Translations under genes and position numbers: made by a program | Assembly (NCBI RefSeq): GCF_022482365.1 | Contig: NZ_JAKVPE010000001.1 | Coordinates: 496,001 to 560,000, forward strand | DNA length: 64,000 nucleotides | Reading direction: 5' to 3' | From: Limosilactobacillus sp. | GTDB lineage: Bacteria; Bacillota; Bacilli; Lactobacillales; Lactobacillaceae | Shown here: positions 7,940 through 17,853 of the stretch, in pieces | How the letters are laid out: each line of letters opens with the position of its first letter | How positions within the stretch are numbered: the stretch's first letter is position 1 | The notes under the pieces: model-generated | Told to the model about the DNA's origin: nothing | Databases searched by the model: none | Seen by the model: only the letters and a program-made list of their open reading frames with translations

Positions 7940-9391
7940 TTAGGAGTTTGCAATTGATGTAAAGGCATTGTTGAAGTCCGTGATGGCAGTCGCACGTTTT
8001 GCCATATAACTGGTCAGATGCTGCTGATCGGATGGAACCGGCCAGCCATTGGTCGTGCAATCAAAAAGAACGACCGGTTGTCCGTTGTGGTAAGCAAAGT
8101 AGTAAGTGTTGTGGAATTCGCCAATGGTCGCGTTATGGCTGCCACGTTCGTTTTGGTTATAGATTGCAACAATGTTGTAGGCATGGCTGCCTTGACCATC
8201 GGAGCTAAGGCCAACGGATTGGGTACCGCCTGACGGCATCCCCTCATCGTTATAGTGTTCGGCATCGCCATTGACTACTAAGCTGCCGGCTGAATTCGAA
8301 TTTACCTTAGTAAAGGCCGTACCGTGCGATGAGTTGTAGGATTGGATGTACTGATCCAATTTTGCCTGCTTAGTAGAGTTCCAGTAAGCCGAGCTTGGAT
8401 CGCTCCAGGCACCCGAATTATTGAAGTAGTAGCTCTTGCCATTGATGTTTTGCCAGCCGGTCTTCATCCAAGCGTTCACGGGGTCAAAGTAATACCAAAC
8501 GTTATTAATCTTTTGCCAACCGGTTAGGGCATTGGCATTCTGGTTGTCAAAGTAGTACCAGCTGCCGTTGATCTTCTGCCAGCCAGTCTCAGCCCAGGCA
8601 TTGGTTGAGTCAAAGTAATACCAGTTGCCGGCGCCCGACTTGAACCAGCCAGTTTGGGCCCAGGCATTTGCCGGATCGAAATAATACCAGTGGTTATTAA
8701 GCCGTTGCCAACCGGTCAGGGCGTTGGCGTTTTGGTTGTCAAAGTAGTACCAGCTGCCGTTGATCTTTTGCCAGCCTGTGTCTGCCCAGGCATTAGTCGG
8801 GTCAAAGTAATACCAGTTGCCGGCACCCGACTTGAACCAGCCGGTCTGGGCATTAGCGTTGACCGGATCAAAGTAGTACCAATGGTTGTTGATCCGTTGC
8901 CAGCTGGTAAGCGCATTGGCATTCTGGTTGTCAAAATAGTACCAGTTGCCAGCACCCGACTTGAACCAACCGGTTTGAGCGTAGCCTGCATCGTTGAAGT
9001 AGTACCAGTTGTTGTTAATTCGCTGCCACTGATTGTAGACCCAGTTACCCTGACCATCGGTGTATGACCAGCCTTGATCATAGTGGGCCCACTGGTTAGC
9101 CGCGTTGGCCTTTGCCTGGGAAACAGTCACGGCAGTGGTGGAGTCGTCGGTCGCTGCTGATTGAGTCGTCGCAGTCGTCTGATCCGCACTGCTCAACGCC
9201 TGACTCTGCTGTTCTGCCGTGGTCCCCGTGGCCGTTTGCTGAACCGTTGTTGTCTGCGCCGTTGCAGGCGTCGAATCGGCAGATACTTTCTGGGTTGCAA
9301 TTCCGCCCAGCAGTGCAACCGCAGCAATTGTCAGCGTTGCCGTCAGCCAATTTTTGCCAGCTTTGTATAATTTTTTATGTTCCTTCATCAT
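7940..9391 (-). CDS. Secreted cell-wall-binding repeat protein with C-terminal DUF4767-like domain
   Basis: 483 residues. The N-terminus carries the KxYKxGKxW signal-peptide motif (residues 7-15) before a hydrophobic stretch and an ADS cleavage region. A Ser/Thr/Gln-rich linker follows to about residue 110, then about eleven 20-residue aromatic repeats of the choline/glucan-binding type (NNxWYYFDxxNAxAxTGW), and a 140-residue C-terminal domain (from about 335) resembling DUF4767 of lactobacilli. Expected outside the cell, bound to wall polymer or glucan; the C-terminal activity is unknown. GGGGG ribosome site 6-10 bases before the tandem ATG codons. Neighbour of, but divergent from, the BceRS operon. 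Confidence 0.85.
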   Translation of the reverse strand: MMKEHKKLYKAGKNWLTATLTIAAVALLGGIATQKVSADSTPATAQTTTVQQTATGTTAEQQSQALSSADQTTATTQSAATDDSTTAVTVSQAKANAANQWAHYDQGWSYTDGQGNWVYNQWQRINNNWYYFNDAGYAQTGWFKSGAGNWYYFDNQNANALTSWQRINNHWYYFDPVNANAQTGWFKSGAGNWYYFDPTNAWADTGWQKINGSWYYFDNQNANALTGWQRLNNHWYYFDPANAWAQTGWFKSGAGNWYYFDSTNAWAETGWQKINGSWYYFDNQNANALTGWQKINNVWYYFDPVNAWMKTGWQNINGKSYYFNNSGAWSDPSSAYWNSTKQAKLDQYIQSYNSSHGTAFTKVNSNSAGSLVVNGDAEHYNDEGMPSGGTQSVGLSSDGQGSHAYNIVAIYNQNERGSHNATIGEFHNTYYFAYHNGQPVVLFDCTTNGWPVPSDQQHLTSYMAKRATAITDFNNAFTSIANS

Positions 9392-9531
9392 TACGTTCCC
9401 CCTCGAATAGTATTACAAATTCATCGTATCACTATTTTTTTAGAAAATGGCGAGGCGCTTCAGTCAAGTGATTTCGGGTTCAGTCGGCGTTAAAATAATT
9501 TTGCTGGCAACTAATCTCACTAAAACCAGCA

Positions 9532-9561
9532 TTGGGCATTTGGCCTGCGATCGGTTATCAT
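9532..9561 (+). promoter_or_regulatory. Promoter of the bceRS operon
   Basis: TTGGGC (9532-9537), 18-bp spacer, TATCAT (9556-9561), 23 bp before the response-regulator start and its AAGGGGG ribosome site. Read by eye. Confidence 0.5.
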
Positions 9562-9584
9562 AGTACGAAAAGGGGGAACACAGG

Positions 9585-10265
9585 ATGGCAAGCATTTTCA
9601 TCGTCGAGGACAACCAGGCGATCATCAGCGAGATTAAGACCGAACTGAGCAAGTGGCAGTACCAGGTCAAGACGGTCACCGACTGGCAAAACGTCGCGGG
9701 TGAGATTCAGGAAAGCGGGGCCGACCTGGTACTCTTCGACATCACCCTGCCGAGCTTTGACGGCTTCTACTGGATCCAGGAGGTCCGCAAGCAATCCCAG
9801 GTGCCGATCATTGTCATTTCGGCGGCCGACATCGATTCTAACGTCATGCACGCGGTGGCCGCCGGGGCCGACGACTACCTGATGAAGCCCTTCTCGATGA
9901 CCGTCCTGGTCGCTAAGGTCCAGGCCCTGCTGCGGCGCAACCAGCAGACCGGCGACAGCGACCAGCTGGAATGGGCCGGCAACCGGTTAAACGTCCTGAC
10001 CAATGAGCTGACTAACGACCGCGGAACCGCCCAGCTGACCCCGACCGAGGGTGCAATGCTGGCGGTCCTGATCCACAATTGCGACCGCACCGTCTCCAAG
10101 GAAAAGCTGCTGGAGTGGCTCTGGCAGGGCGGCAAGTATCTGAACGAAAACACCTTAAACGTCAACATCAGCCGGCTACGGGCCAAGCTGGACACGATTG
10201 GCCTAAAAGCGGCACTGCGGACGGAGCGCGGCGTCGGCTACCGCCTGGTGACCGACTATGACTAG
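9585..10265 (+). CDS. bceR: BceR-like OmpR-family response regulator
   Basis: 226 residues. Receiver domain with acidic pocket (IVEDN) and phospho-acceptor Asp at about residue 52 (LVLFDITLPSFDG), followed by an OmpR/PhoB winged helix (about 130-226; TPTEGAMLAVLIHN, RLRAKLD, RTERGVGYRL). Followed by an overlapping kinase gene and a BceAB transporter, the standard layout of Bce modules that sense cell-wall-active peptides such as bacitracin. The inducing peptide cannot be told from sequence. ATG follows AAGGGGG. Confidence 0.92.
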   Translation: MASIFIVEDNQAIISEIKTELSKWQYQVKTVTDWQNVAGEIQESGADLVLFDITLPSFDGFYWIQEVRKQSQVPIIVISAADIDSNVMHAVAAGADDYLMKPFSMTVLVAKVQALLRRNQQTGDSDQLEWAGNRLNVLTNELTNDRGTAQLTPTEGAMLAVLIHNCDRTVSKEKLLEWLWQGGKYLNENTLNVNISRLRAKLDTIGLKAALRTERGVGYRLVTDYD

Positions 10266-11235
10266 CAAGTTTTGGACCACCTACCTGAAGTCGATCCGCG
10301 CCGGCCTTCTGATTTACCTCGGGATGCTGGCGCTGGTTTGGCTATTGACGATCCTCTACCGAGTCCCAAAGGCTTTTCTCCTCGACACCGTCCGCTTCAG
10401 CCTGCCGCTAATCATCGTCTGGCTAGTCTACCGCCTGGTCCGCGCCGCCCAGCGGGTCAAGAAAATCGGTCGCCAGTCCCCCGCCCCCAAGATTAGTCCG
10501 GCGACGCCAACCGAGGACGCGCTCCTGACGAGCCTGGAAAAGCAACGAACGGCCAGCACGCAAACGATCAGCGACCTCCGTCAACGTCAGCGCAAACAGC
10601 TCGACCACCTCGATCTTTACGCCCACGAGATCAAAAACGACCTGCTGACGCTGAAGGCGGCAGCCGAAAATCGTGCGGCCGTGTCAAGCGCGGCGGTCCA
10701 GGCGGCAACGCGGCAGGCCAACTACTACCTCGACCTCCTGCTGAACGACGAGCGGCTAAACATGGACAAGCACGACTTCGACTTCCACTGGGTCAGTCTG
10801 GAGAAACTGGTTAACGAATTGCTGCAGCAAAATTCGGTCCTCTTCATCCACCACCAGCTGGTTCCCAATCTCGGCGACCTAAATGTCAAAGTGCTGACCG
10901 ACCAGAAGTGGCTGCGTTTCTGCATCAACCAGCTGCTTTCCAACGCCATCAAGTATTCCCCTGCCGGCGCCAGCATTGACATCGCCTGGCAAGACGACCG
11001 GTTGGTGATTGCCGACCACGGGACGGGGATTTCTAGCAGCGACCTGCCGCGAATCTACGAGGACGGCTTTACGGGGCAGAATGGCCACCGGACCAGCAAG
11101 TCGACCGGGATGGGACTTTACCTGGTTAAAAAGATCAGCGACCAGCTGAACTTCCGGGTTGAGATTGTCTCCAAGGAAGGTCAGGGCACCACTGCCGCCC
11201 TGGCCTTTGATCCGCAAAACGTCCGCCAACATTAA
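10258..11235 (+). CDS. bceS: BceS-like intramembrane-sensing histidine kinase
   Basis: 325 residues. Two transmembrane helices in the first 62 residues with almost no extracellular loop, as in intramembrane-sensing kinases that read flux through the paired ABC transporter. The phospho-acceptor His is about residue 123 in LYAHEIKNDLL. The ATPase domain has N (INQLLSNAIKYS), G1 (ADHGTGI) and G2 (GMGLYLVKKI) boxes. The start overlaps bceR by 8 bp (ATGACTAG). Confidence 0.92.
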   Translation: MTSKFWTTYLKSIRAGLLIYLGMLALVWLLTILYRVPKAFLLDTVRFSLPLIIVWLVYRLVRAAQRVKKIGRQSPAPKISPATPTEDALLTSLEKQRTASTQTISDLRQRQRKQLDHLDLYAHEIKNDLLTLKAAAENRAAVSSAAVQAATRQANYYLDLLLNDERLNMDKHDFDFHWVSLEKLVNELLQQNSVLFIHHQLVPNLGDLNVKVLTDQKWLRFCINQLLSNAIKYSPAGASIDIAWQDDRLVIADHGTGISSSDLPRIYEDGFTGQNGHRTSKSTGMGLYLVKKISDQLNFRVEIVSKEGQGTTAALAFDPQNVRQH

Positions 11236-11246
11236 CATTACAAAAT

Positions 11247-11301
11247 CGTAAGGTTCTGTACGCTTCCGTAAGTAGGAATGCGGGCGGAACCTTTTTATAA
11301 T
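11247..11301 (+). promoter_or_regulatory. Putative BceR-controlled promoter of bceAB
   Basis: Two direct copies of CGTAAG start at 11247 and 11267, exactly 20 bp apart (two helical turns), ending next to a non-consensus -35 position; a perfect TATAAT stands at 11296-11301. Direct repeats abutting a weak -35 suit activation by an OmpR-type regulator. That BceR binds here is inference. Confidence 0.55.
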
Positions 11302-11332
11302 TAAGACAAGAAATCAGGAAAGGATGTTTCAC

Positions 11333-12088
11333 ATGCCATTATTAAAACTCGACCACGTCCAACGGGTCTTCAACGAAAACACCGCCAACCCGGTGACCGC
11401 CTTGAAGGACATCAACTTCACCGTCAACGCCGGTGAGTACGTCGCCATCATGGGGGAATCGGGGGCCGGGAAGAGTACCCTGCTCAACATCATCGCCACC
11501 CTCGACCGCGCCACCGCCGGCCAGGCCATCCTGAACGGCCAGGACCTTGGCGCAATCACCAAGGACGAGGCCGCCCGCTACCGGCGTGAGCACCTCGGCT
11601 TCGTCTTCCAGCACTTCAACCTCCTGGACAGCCTGTCGAACCGCGACAACATCTACCTGCCGCTGGTCCTGGCCAAGGTCCCGGTGGCCGAAATGGAAAA
11701 GCGGATCAAGCCATTGATCAAGCACCTGCACATCGAAAAGATCATCGACCGCTACCCGAGCGAAATCTCCGGTGGGCAGCAGCAGCGGATCGCGATCGCC
11801 CGGGCACTGATCACCCAGCCCGACCTCCTGCTGGCCGACGAACCGACCGGGGCCTTGGACTCCAACACCAGCCAGGAGATCCTCGACCTGTTCGAAACGG
11901 TCAACGCCAACGGGCAGACGATCATCATGGTGACCCACAGTGCCGCCGCGGCCAGCCACGCCAAGCGGACCCTCTTCATCAAGGACGGGCGGATCTATCA
12001 CGAGATCTACCGCGGCGACCTGGTGATGAAGGACTACCAAGAGCAGATCGGTGCGACGATGATGACCCTCACGAATGGTGGTGAATAA
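11333..12088 (+). CDS. bceA: BceA-like ABC transporter ATPase
   Basis: 251 residues. Walker A GESGAGKST, signature SGGQQQRIAIARAL, Walker B LLLADEPTGALDS and the H-loop VTHS are all present: a MacB/LolD-type ATPase. ATG 11333 lies 9 bases after AGGAAAGG; an ATG at 11324 is too close to the ribosome site. It powers the BceB permease in removing peptide antibiotics from lipid cell-wall targets and signalling to BceS. Confidence 0.93.
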   Translation: MPLLKLDHVQRVFNENTANPVTALKDINFTVNAGEYVAIMGESGAGKSTLLNIIATLDRATAGQAILNGQDLGAITKDEAARYRREHLGFVFQHFNLLDSLSNRDNIYLPLVLAKVPVAEMEKRIKPLIKHLHIEKIIDRYPSEISGGQQQRIAIARALITQPDLLLADEPTGALDSNTSQEILDLFETVNANGQTIIMVTHSAAAASHAKRTLFIKDGRIYHEIYRGDLVMKDYQEQIGATMMTLTNGGE

Positions 12089-12091
12089 GGA

Positions 12092-14014
12092 ATGCTCTTC
12101 TTCAAACTCGTCAACTCCAGCTTCCGGCGCAACGGCCGCGTCTACGGACCATATCTACTGGCGACCGGAATGCTGGTGGCAATCAACTACATCTTCCAGG
12201 CGATCGACGCCAACCAGAGCCTGAAGCAGCTCGACGCCGGTGCCGCAATTCGGGCGCTGAGCTCACTCGGGGCCAACTTCATCCTGCTGGTTACCTTCGC
12301 CTTCTTGCTCTACGTCAACCACTTTCTCTGGCAGCAACGCAGCAGTGAGCTCGGCCTCTACAGCATTCTCGGGATGACCAGTCGCAACCTGGCCGCCCTG
12401 ACGATCATCGAAAAGTGCTACCTGCTGGCCATCAGCCTGGTCAGCGGCCTGGTCTTCGGGGTGATCTTCGAAAAGCTGGCCTTCCTCGGCTTTGGTCGCC
12501 TCCTGCAAATCCGGCACCTGCACCAGCCGTGGATCTCGCCGACTGCCTTGGGTAAGACGGCGCTTTACACCACAGGCTTCTTCCTCGTCTTAATGCTCGT
12601 CGACCTGGTCAAGCTCCACCGGCTGAACCCGAACCAGCTCTGGCACGCGACTGCCAAGCCGATCGCCCGCCACGGTTGGCTCTTCAAGCTTGCCGGGGTG
12701 CTGGGAATCGCCCTCTTGGCCTGGGCCTACTACATCGCCCTGACCACCAAGCCGCGGGTTTCAGCCTTCACCAACTTCATGGCGGCGGTAATCCTGGTCG
12801 TCGCCGGCACCTACCTGCTCTTCATTGCCGGGAGCGTGCTGATCCTGCGTTTCCTGCAACGGCGGCGGAATTTCTACTACCGGCCGCGCCACTTCATCGC
12901 GGTCTCGGGGATGTTGCAGCGGATGGAGCAGAACGGCGCCAGCCTGGCAACAATCTGCTTGCTGTGCAGCGCGGTCCTGGTCGCCCTCTTCAGTTCGATC
13001 ACCCTTTACGCCGGGATCAACGACGCGGTTCATTCCTACACGCCGAAAAACGTCACCCTGGTGGCCGCCCAGCCGTACAGCCGGGCCCAGGAAAAGACGA
13101 TCGAGAAAGTGGCGGATCAGCACCACGCGACGATTAAGGACCGGGCCAGCTACCGGCCGACCACGGTTCAGAACGGCTATTGGCAGGGATCCCGCTTCGT
13201 CAACCAGGGCTCGGTTAACAACATGACCAAGAAGACGACCAGCTCGGTGATCTTCGTGACCGCCAAGGACTACAACCGTCTGACCGGCAAGCACGTGCGG
13301 CTGGGACAAAACCAGGCCCTGGTTTACTCGCCGGCCAAGGAGCACAGTGGGCAGCTGACAATCGCGGGACAGCGGTACGCGGCCAAGAAGCTGGACAAGC
13401 TCGACTTCGCCTTTAACCCGGAGCGGTCGATCTTCAGCCGGTCTTTCGTGATCGTGCGCGACCTGCCGAAGGGGATGCCAACTATGAACGTCGTCAGTTT
13501 CAACTACGGGCTGAATGGTTCGGAGAAGGCCCACGTCAACTTTGAAAACGACCTGACGCAGGCACTAGGCCCCAACGTTTCGGTGATGGGCCAGCACTAC
13601 TTCCGCTACATGTTCACCGGCCTGTACGGTGGCCTGGTCTTCGTCGGGATCATGGTCAGCCTGGCGCTGGGCATCACCACGACGATCGTGATCTACTTCA
13701 AGCAGATTTCGGAGGGGTACGCCGACCGTGAGCGGTTCCGCACCATGCAGCAAGTCGGGCTGAGCGAACGCGAAACGACCAAGAGCATCCACAGCCAGGT
13801 GCTGATGGTCTTCATGCTGCCGGTCGCCGGGGCGGTGATCAACCTCTGCTTCGCGGCGCCGCTGATCAAGCAGATCATGACCCAGCTGAGTTTCTACAAT
13901 GACCGGCTGATGATTACCGTCGCCGTTGCAATCACGGTGGCCCTGCTGGTGGTCTACCTACTGATCTACGGGCTGACGACCCATACCTACCGGCGAATTG
14001 TGGATGAGAAATAG
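12092..14014 (+). CDS. bceB: BceB-like ABC transporter permease
   Basis: 640 residues, about ten transmembrane helices in the 1-4-(large loop)-2-4 type arrangement of BceB, with two FtsX-like halves and a large extracellular domain around residues 310-510 that is lysine/glutamine-rich. Such loops determine which peptide antibiotic is recognised. It starts 3 bp after bceA with a tight AAGGA ribosome site, so it is probably coupled. Length matches BceB/VraE proteins. Confidence 0.9.
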   Translation: MLFFKLVNSSFRRNGRVYGPYLLATGMLVAINYIFQAIDANQSLKQLDAGAAIRALSSLGANFILLVTFAFLLYVNHFLWQQRSSELGLYSILGMTSRNLAALTIIEKCYLLAISLVSGLVFGVIFEKLAFLGFGRLLQIRHLHQPWISPTALGKTALYTTGFFLVLMLVDLVKLHRLNPNQLWHATAKPIARHGWLFKLAGVLGIALLAWAYYIALTTKPRVSAFTNFMAAVILVVAGTYLLFIAGSVLILRFLQRRRNFYYRPRHFIAVSGMLQRMEQNGASLATICLLCSAVLVALFSSITLYAGINDAVHSYTPKNVTLVAAQPYSRAQEKTIEKVADQHHATIKDRASYRPTTVQNGYWQGSRFVNQGSVNNMTKKTTSSVIFVTAKDYNRLTGKHVRLGQNQALVYSPAKEHSGQLTIAGQRYAAKKLDKLDFAFNPERSIFSRSFVIVRDLPKGMPTMNVVSFNYGLNGSEKAHVNFENDLTQALGPNVSVMGQHYFRYMFTGLYGGLVFVGIMVSLALGITTTIVIYFKQISEGYADRERFRTMQQVGLSERETTKSIHSQVLMVFMLPVAGAVINLCFAAPLIKQIMTQLSFYNDRLMITVAVAITVALLVVYLLIYGLTTHTYRRIVDEK

Positions 14015-14016
14015 GA

Positions 14017-14058
14017 AAAGCCGTCGATCCTGGCCTGAATGGCTGGATCGGCGGCTTT
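14017..14058 (+). terminator. Terminator of the bceAB transcript
   Basis: AAAAGCCGTCGATCC (14017-14030 region) pairs with GGATCGGCGGCTTT (14045-14058), one mismatch, followed by TGTTGTGTTG. It lies 2 bp after the bceB stop and 20 bp before the terminal CRISPR repeat. Confidence 0.75.
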
Positions 14059-14078
14059 GTTGTGTTGCCCAAAAATAA

Positions 14079-17000
14079 TTTATAAACCTCGTTGATCTGA
14101 AGTACATCTAAAACAAAATACGTAAAGCGTCGACAAATTTACTTGTTCTAGACATCATTGATCTGAAGTACACCTAAAACTGAAAAAGCGCAGTGGATCA
14201 CGAATGACTCGTTCTAAACATCATTGATCTGAAGTACACCTAAAACTGACAGGTCAACAAATGTATTTGGAGCCTGGTTCTAAACATCATTGATCTGAAG
14301 TACATCTAAAACCGAAGGCACGCTCAACTACATGAAGCACGAGTTCTAAACATCATTGATCTGAAGTACATCTAAAACTAACGGGATAGTGGATGCCGTG
14401 TTGCATCCGTTCTAAACATCATTGATCTGAAGTACATCTAAAACGGGCGCGTCGGGCTTGGTCTAGTACCTGTTGTTCTAAACATCATTGATCTGAAGTA
14501 CATCTAAAACTAGTGCTGTCCACCAAGTACGATTCCGAATGTTCTAAACATCATTGATCTGAAGTACATCTAAAACCGACCCGCGCGGTCGCGAACTCAA
14601 GCACGAGTTCTAAACATCATTGATCTGAAGTACATCTAAAACTTCGATAATGGTAGTGTCGAAAAATGACGTGTTCTAAACATCATTGATCTGAAGTACA
14701 TCTAAAACAGGAAAGAAGCTGCTAATCAGTTTCGACCTGTTCTAAACATCATTGATCTGAAGTACATCTAAAACCAACAGCGAACCCGGTGTAGGTGTCG
14801 ACTAGTTCTAAACATCATTGATCTGAAGTACATCTAAAACTAGCCTTCATCTGTGCTACGTTATCTGGCAGTTCTAAACATCATTGATCTGAAGTACATC
14901 TAAAACTAAAAAACATCTTCAGGATAGTACTTCTTGGTTCTAAACATCATTGATCTGAAGTACATCTAAAACGAAGCCTAGATTAGAAGCGCTAGAACAG
15001 CGGTTCTAAACATCATTGATCTGAAGTACATCTAAAACCAAAATCGTCATAAATACACCAATATATTTGTTCTAAACATCATTGATCTGAAGTACATCTA
15101 AAACCTAAATGCAATTCATCTAACGGCGTTTGTTGTTCTAAACATCATTGATCTGAAGTACATCTAAAACTTATGAAACAGCAAAAATACATTAATGTTA
15201 GTTCTAAACATCATTGATCTGAAGTACATCTAAAACAGAGTAAAGACAACTAAAGAAGGTGACTAGGTTCTAAACATCATTGATCTGAAGTACATCTAAA
15301 ACTGCCAATAACCCGTTTGAAAATTAAATCAAGTTCTCAACATCATTGATCTGAAGTACATCTAAAACGAATGAAAATGCATTTTTAACTGTATAAAGGT
15401 TCTAAACATCATTGATCTGAAGTACATCTAAAACGGTAGAATTAACGGGCTTTACCCTCAAGGGGTTCTAAACATCATTGATCTGAAGTACATCTAAAAC
15501 AAGCACCAAAGCCAGACGTCGACATGTTGAGTTCTAAACATCATTGATCTGAAGTACATCTAAAACTAAATTTAGGTTTCATCAGGAGAACAGTCTGTTC
15601 TAAACATCATTGATCTGAAGTACATCTAAAACTACCGTGTGATCGGCGGTGTATTCCCAAACGTTCTAAACATCATTGATCTGAAGTACATCTAAAACTC
15701 AATGAGCAATTTGATCGTCAGAGTAAGAGTTCTAAACATCATTGATCTGAAGTACATCTAAAACTTAACTTGAGGAGTTCCAATTCCTCGATTTGTTCTA
15801 AACATCATTGATCTGAAGTACATCTAAAACTGCTATCATCAACGTCATCAAGTGGATTGTGTTCTAAACATCATTGATCTGAAGTACATCTAAAACGGGT
15901 TGAGATCATCATCGTCAAATACCTTGGTTCTAAACATCATTGATCTGAAGTACATCTAAAACCAATCAGAACATGATAAGTACAATAATACTGTTCTAAA
16001 CATCATTGATCTGAAGTACATCTAAAACAAGTGTGTTCACGTGCATTTCGTTGCTTGTGTTCTAAACATCATTGATCTGAAGTACATCTAAAACCAACAT
16101 TGAATCCTTTACCGGCTGGGCCTTGTTCTAAACATCATTGATCTGAAGTACATCTAAAACGTATTCTTGAACTCGTTCCCACCGAGCATAGTTCTAAACA
16201 TCATTGATCTGAAGTACATCTAAAACAAATTACTTTGAGTTCGTGGAGCTTCTTGTGTTCTAAACATCATTGATCTGAAGTACATCTAAAACTAAAATTA
16301 GTTCTCGTTGGAGGAACCTAAGGTTCTAAACATCATTGATCTGAAGTACATCTAAAACATCTGGCTGAACTACTAGATCATTAACAGCGTTCTAAACATC
16401 ATTGATCTGAAGTACATCTAAAACGTGTTACCCCATCCTTACCGGCTGCCCCTTGTTCTAAACATCATTGATCTGAAGTACATCTAAAACTTTCAAAACC
16501 GATTGTCACTATCTGACACAGTTCTAAACATCATTGATCTGAAGTACATCTAAAACCAAGTTACGTTCGACCATGACATGCATCATGTTCTAAACATCAT
16601 TGATCTGAAGTACATCTAAAACTAGGCATTGCTATTACAGGAGCCGTTGGTTGTTCTAAACATCATTGATCTGAAGTACATCTAAAACCGAGCCAACGCG
16701 ATGTTTTGCTGGATGGTCGTTCTAAACATCATTGATCTGAAGTACATCTAAAACGATTGGCTAGGATACGATTATGTAAGCCCAGTTCTAAACATCATTG
16801 ATCTGAAGTACATCTAAAACGAATTACTTGAGGATTATATAGAAAAATATGTTCTAAACATCATTGATCTGAAGTACATCTAAAACTATGGGATGGGCTC
16901 ATTTCCCAGAAAAGTCGTTCTAAACATCATTGATCTGAAGTACATCTAAAACACATTGTCATCAAAGGTGAAAAGCTCTTCTGTTCTAAACATCATTGAT

Positions 17001-17150
17001 CTGAAGTACATCTAAAACAGCATTTAATTGGTGTTGATATTTATCTTAGTTCTAAACATCATTGATCTGAAGTACATCTAAAACCACCAACCATAGTAAA
17101 ATTAATTTAAAACCGTTCTAAACATCATTGATCTGAAGTACATCTAAAAC
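14079..17150 (-). CRISPR. Type II-A CRISPR array, 47 repeats and 46 spacers
   Basis: A 36-bp repeat, begins GTTTTAGATGTACTTCAGAT and ends GATGTTTAGAAC on the transcribed (minus) strand. Repeat starts run 14079, 14145, 14211 ... 17115 at a strict 66-bp period, so every spacer is exactly 30 bp. The repeat at 14079 has four changes and marks the distal end; repeats at 14145 and 14211 share a T-to-C change, and 15333 has one internal change. The other repeats look identical. The young end abuts csn2 at 17150. I saw no duplicated spacers; spacers starting 16095 and 16425 share a GGTAAAGGA/GGTAAGGAT-type core. Confidence 0.98.
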
Positions 17151-17181
17151 ACCATTAATTTCTCATAATCCAAAAATGGCC
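17151..17181 (-). promoter_or_regulatory. CRISPR leader end
   Basis: Only 31 bp separate the csn2 stop from the first repeat, so the leader and any array promoter probably extend into csn2. The last leader bases before the first repeat (minus strand) are ATTAATGGT, not the ATTTGAG or TACGAG ends known from several II-A systems. Position and orientation are certain; the extent of the functional leader is not. Confidence 0.6.
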
Positions 17182-17853
17182 TTATAGTTTCCAATCAACA
17201 AAGTCCTGATCTATAAACAATCCTTCGGCATTTTGATAAAAATCGCACTGCTTTAATTCTGTGAATTCTACTAATAAAAGTGGGAGATTCATAGCCTGAA
17301 CTTCTACTAGCAAATCCCCAAATTCAGCCTTGCTTAAATAATTAGCGACGTTATTTAAGCAAACAACGCTTTTTAGATCACATTCTAAATGTATCTTTAG
17401 GTCATTAATAATTATATCATATGGTTTCATTGAGTTGTTAAATGCTAGCTTCATATGACAATAGCTCAAGAGCCTTTTTAATTCTCCATCGTACTGGATT
17501 TCGAGCGGAAGATCAGTCATAAACAGGGCTTCTTGCAGAACGGAGTATAGTTGCCTGATCTCATCATTTACTCGGTTCTGACTTTCCTCAGTCATACTCT
17601 TTACTACCGCATTAATCACATCTTTACTATATTTTTCCAGTAATTTGTGAGTTAACAGCGCTACTGAATCAAAGTCAATAAACTTTTTAATCTCCAGGCT
17701 TTGATACACATCATCCGTCAGTGTTAGCTCATCGTTAAAATCCTGCAAACCGTTTATCAGTTCCGTATAGATTTCTGGACTATTGGTCCCGATCACACTT
17801 ATTTTTCCCGATTTAATTTCTATTGGTTGATGACTTTTATAGGAAAGAATCAT
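17182..17853 (-). CDS. csn2: CRISPR-associated protein Csn2
   Basis: 223-residue Csn2, the type II-A marker. The family forms a tetrameric ring on free DNA ends and works with Cas1-Cas2-Cas9 during spacer acquisition. The N-terminus (MILSYKSHQPIEIKSGKISVI) and length fit the shorter Csn2 group. Its ATG overlaps the cas2 stop by 4 bp. The base composition is AT-rich compared with flanking housekeeping genes, as for the whole cas block. Confidence 0.92.
   Translation of the reverse strand: MILSYKSHQPIEIKSGKISVIGTNSPEIYTELINGLQDFNDELTLTDDVYQSLEIKKFIDFDSVALLTHKLLEKYSKDVINAVVKSMTEESQNRVNDEIRQLYSVLQEALFMTDLPLEIQYDGELKRLLSYCHMKLAFNNSMKPYDIIINDLKIHLECDLKSVVCLNNVANYLSKAEFGDLLVEVQAMNLPLLLVEFTELKQCDFYQNAEGLFIDQDFVDWKL

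Noticed and set aside
11342-12040. 232-codon minus-strand frame opposite bceA
   Set aside because: Valine/aspartate-rich mirror of the ATPase coding strand, no start signals.
14079-14114. Treating the 14079 unit as non-repeat sequence
   Set aside because: It differs from the consensus in four bases but is exactly on the 66-bp grid and ends in the conserved 3' half, so it is the degenerate terminal repeat.
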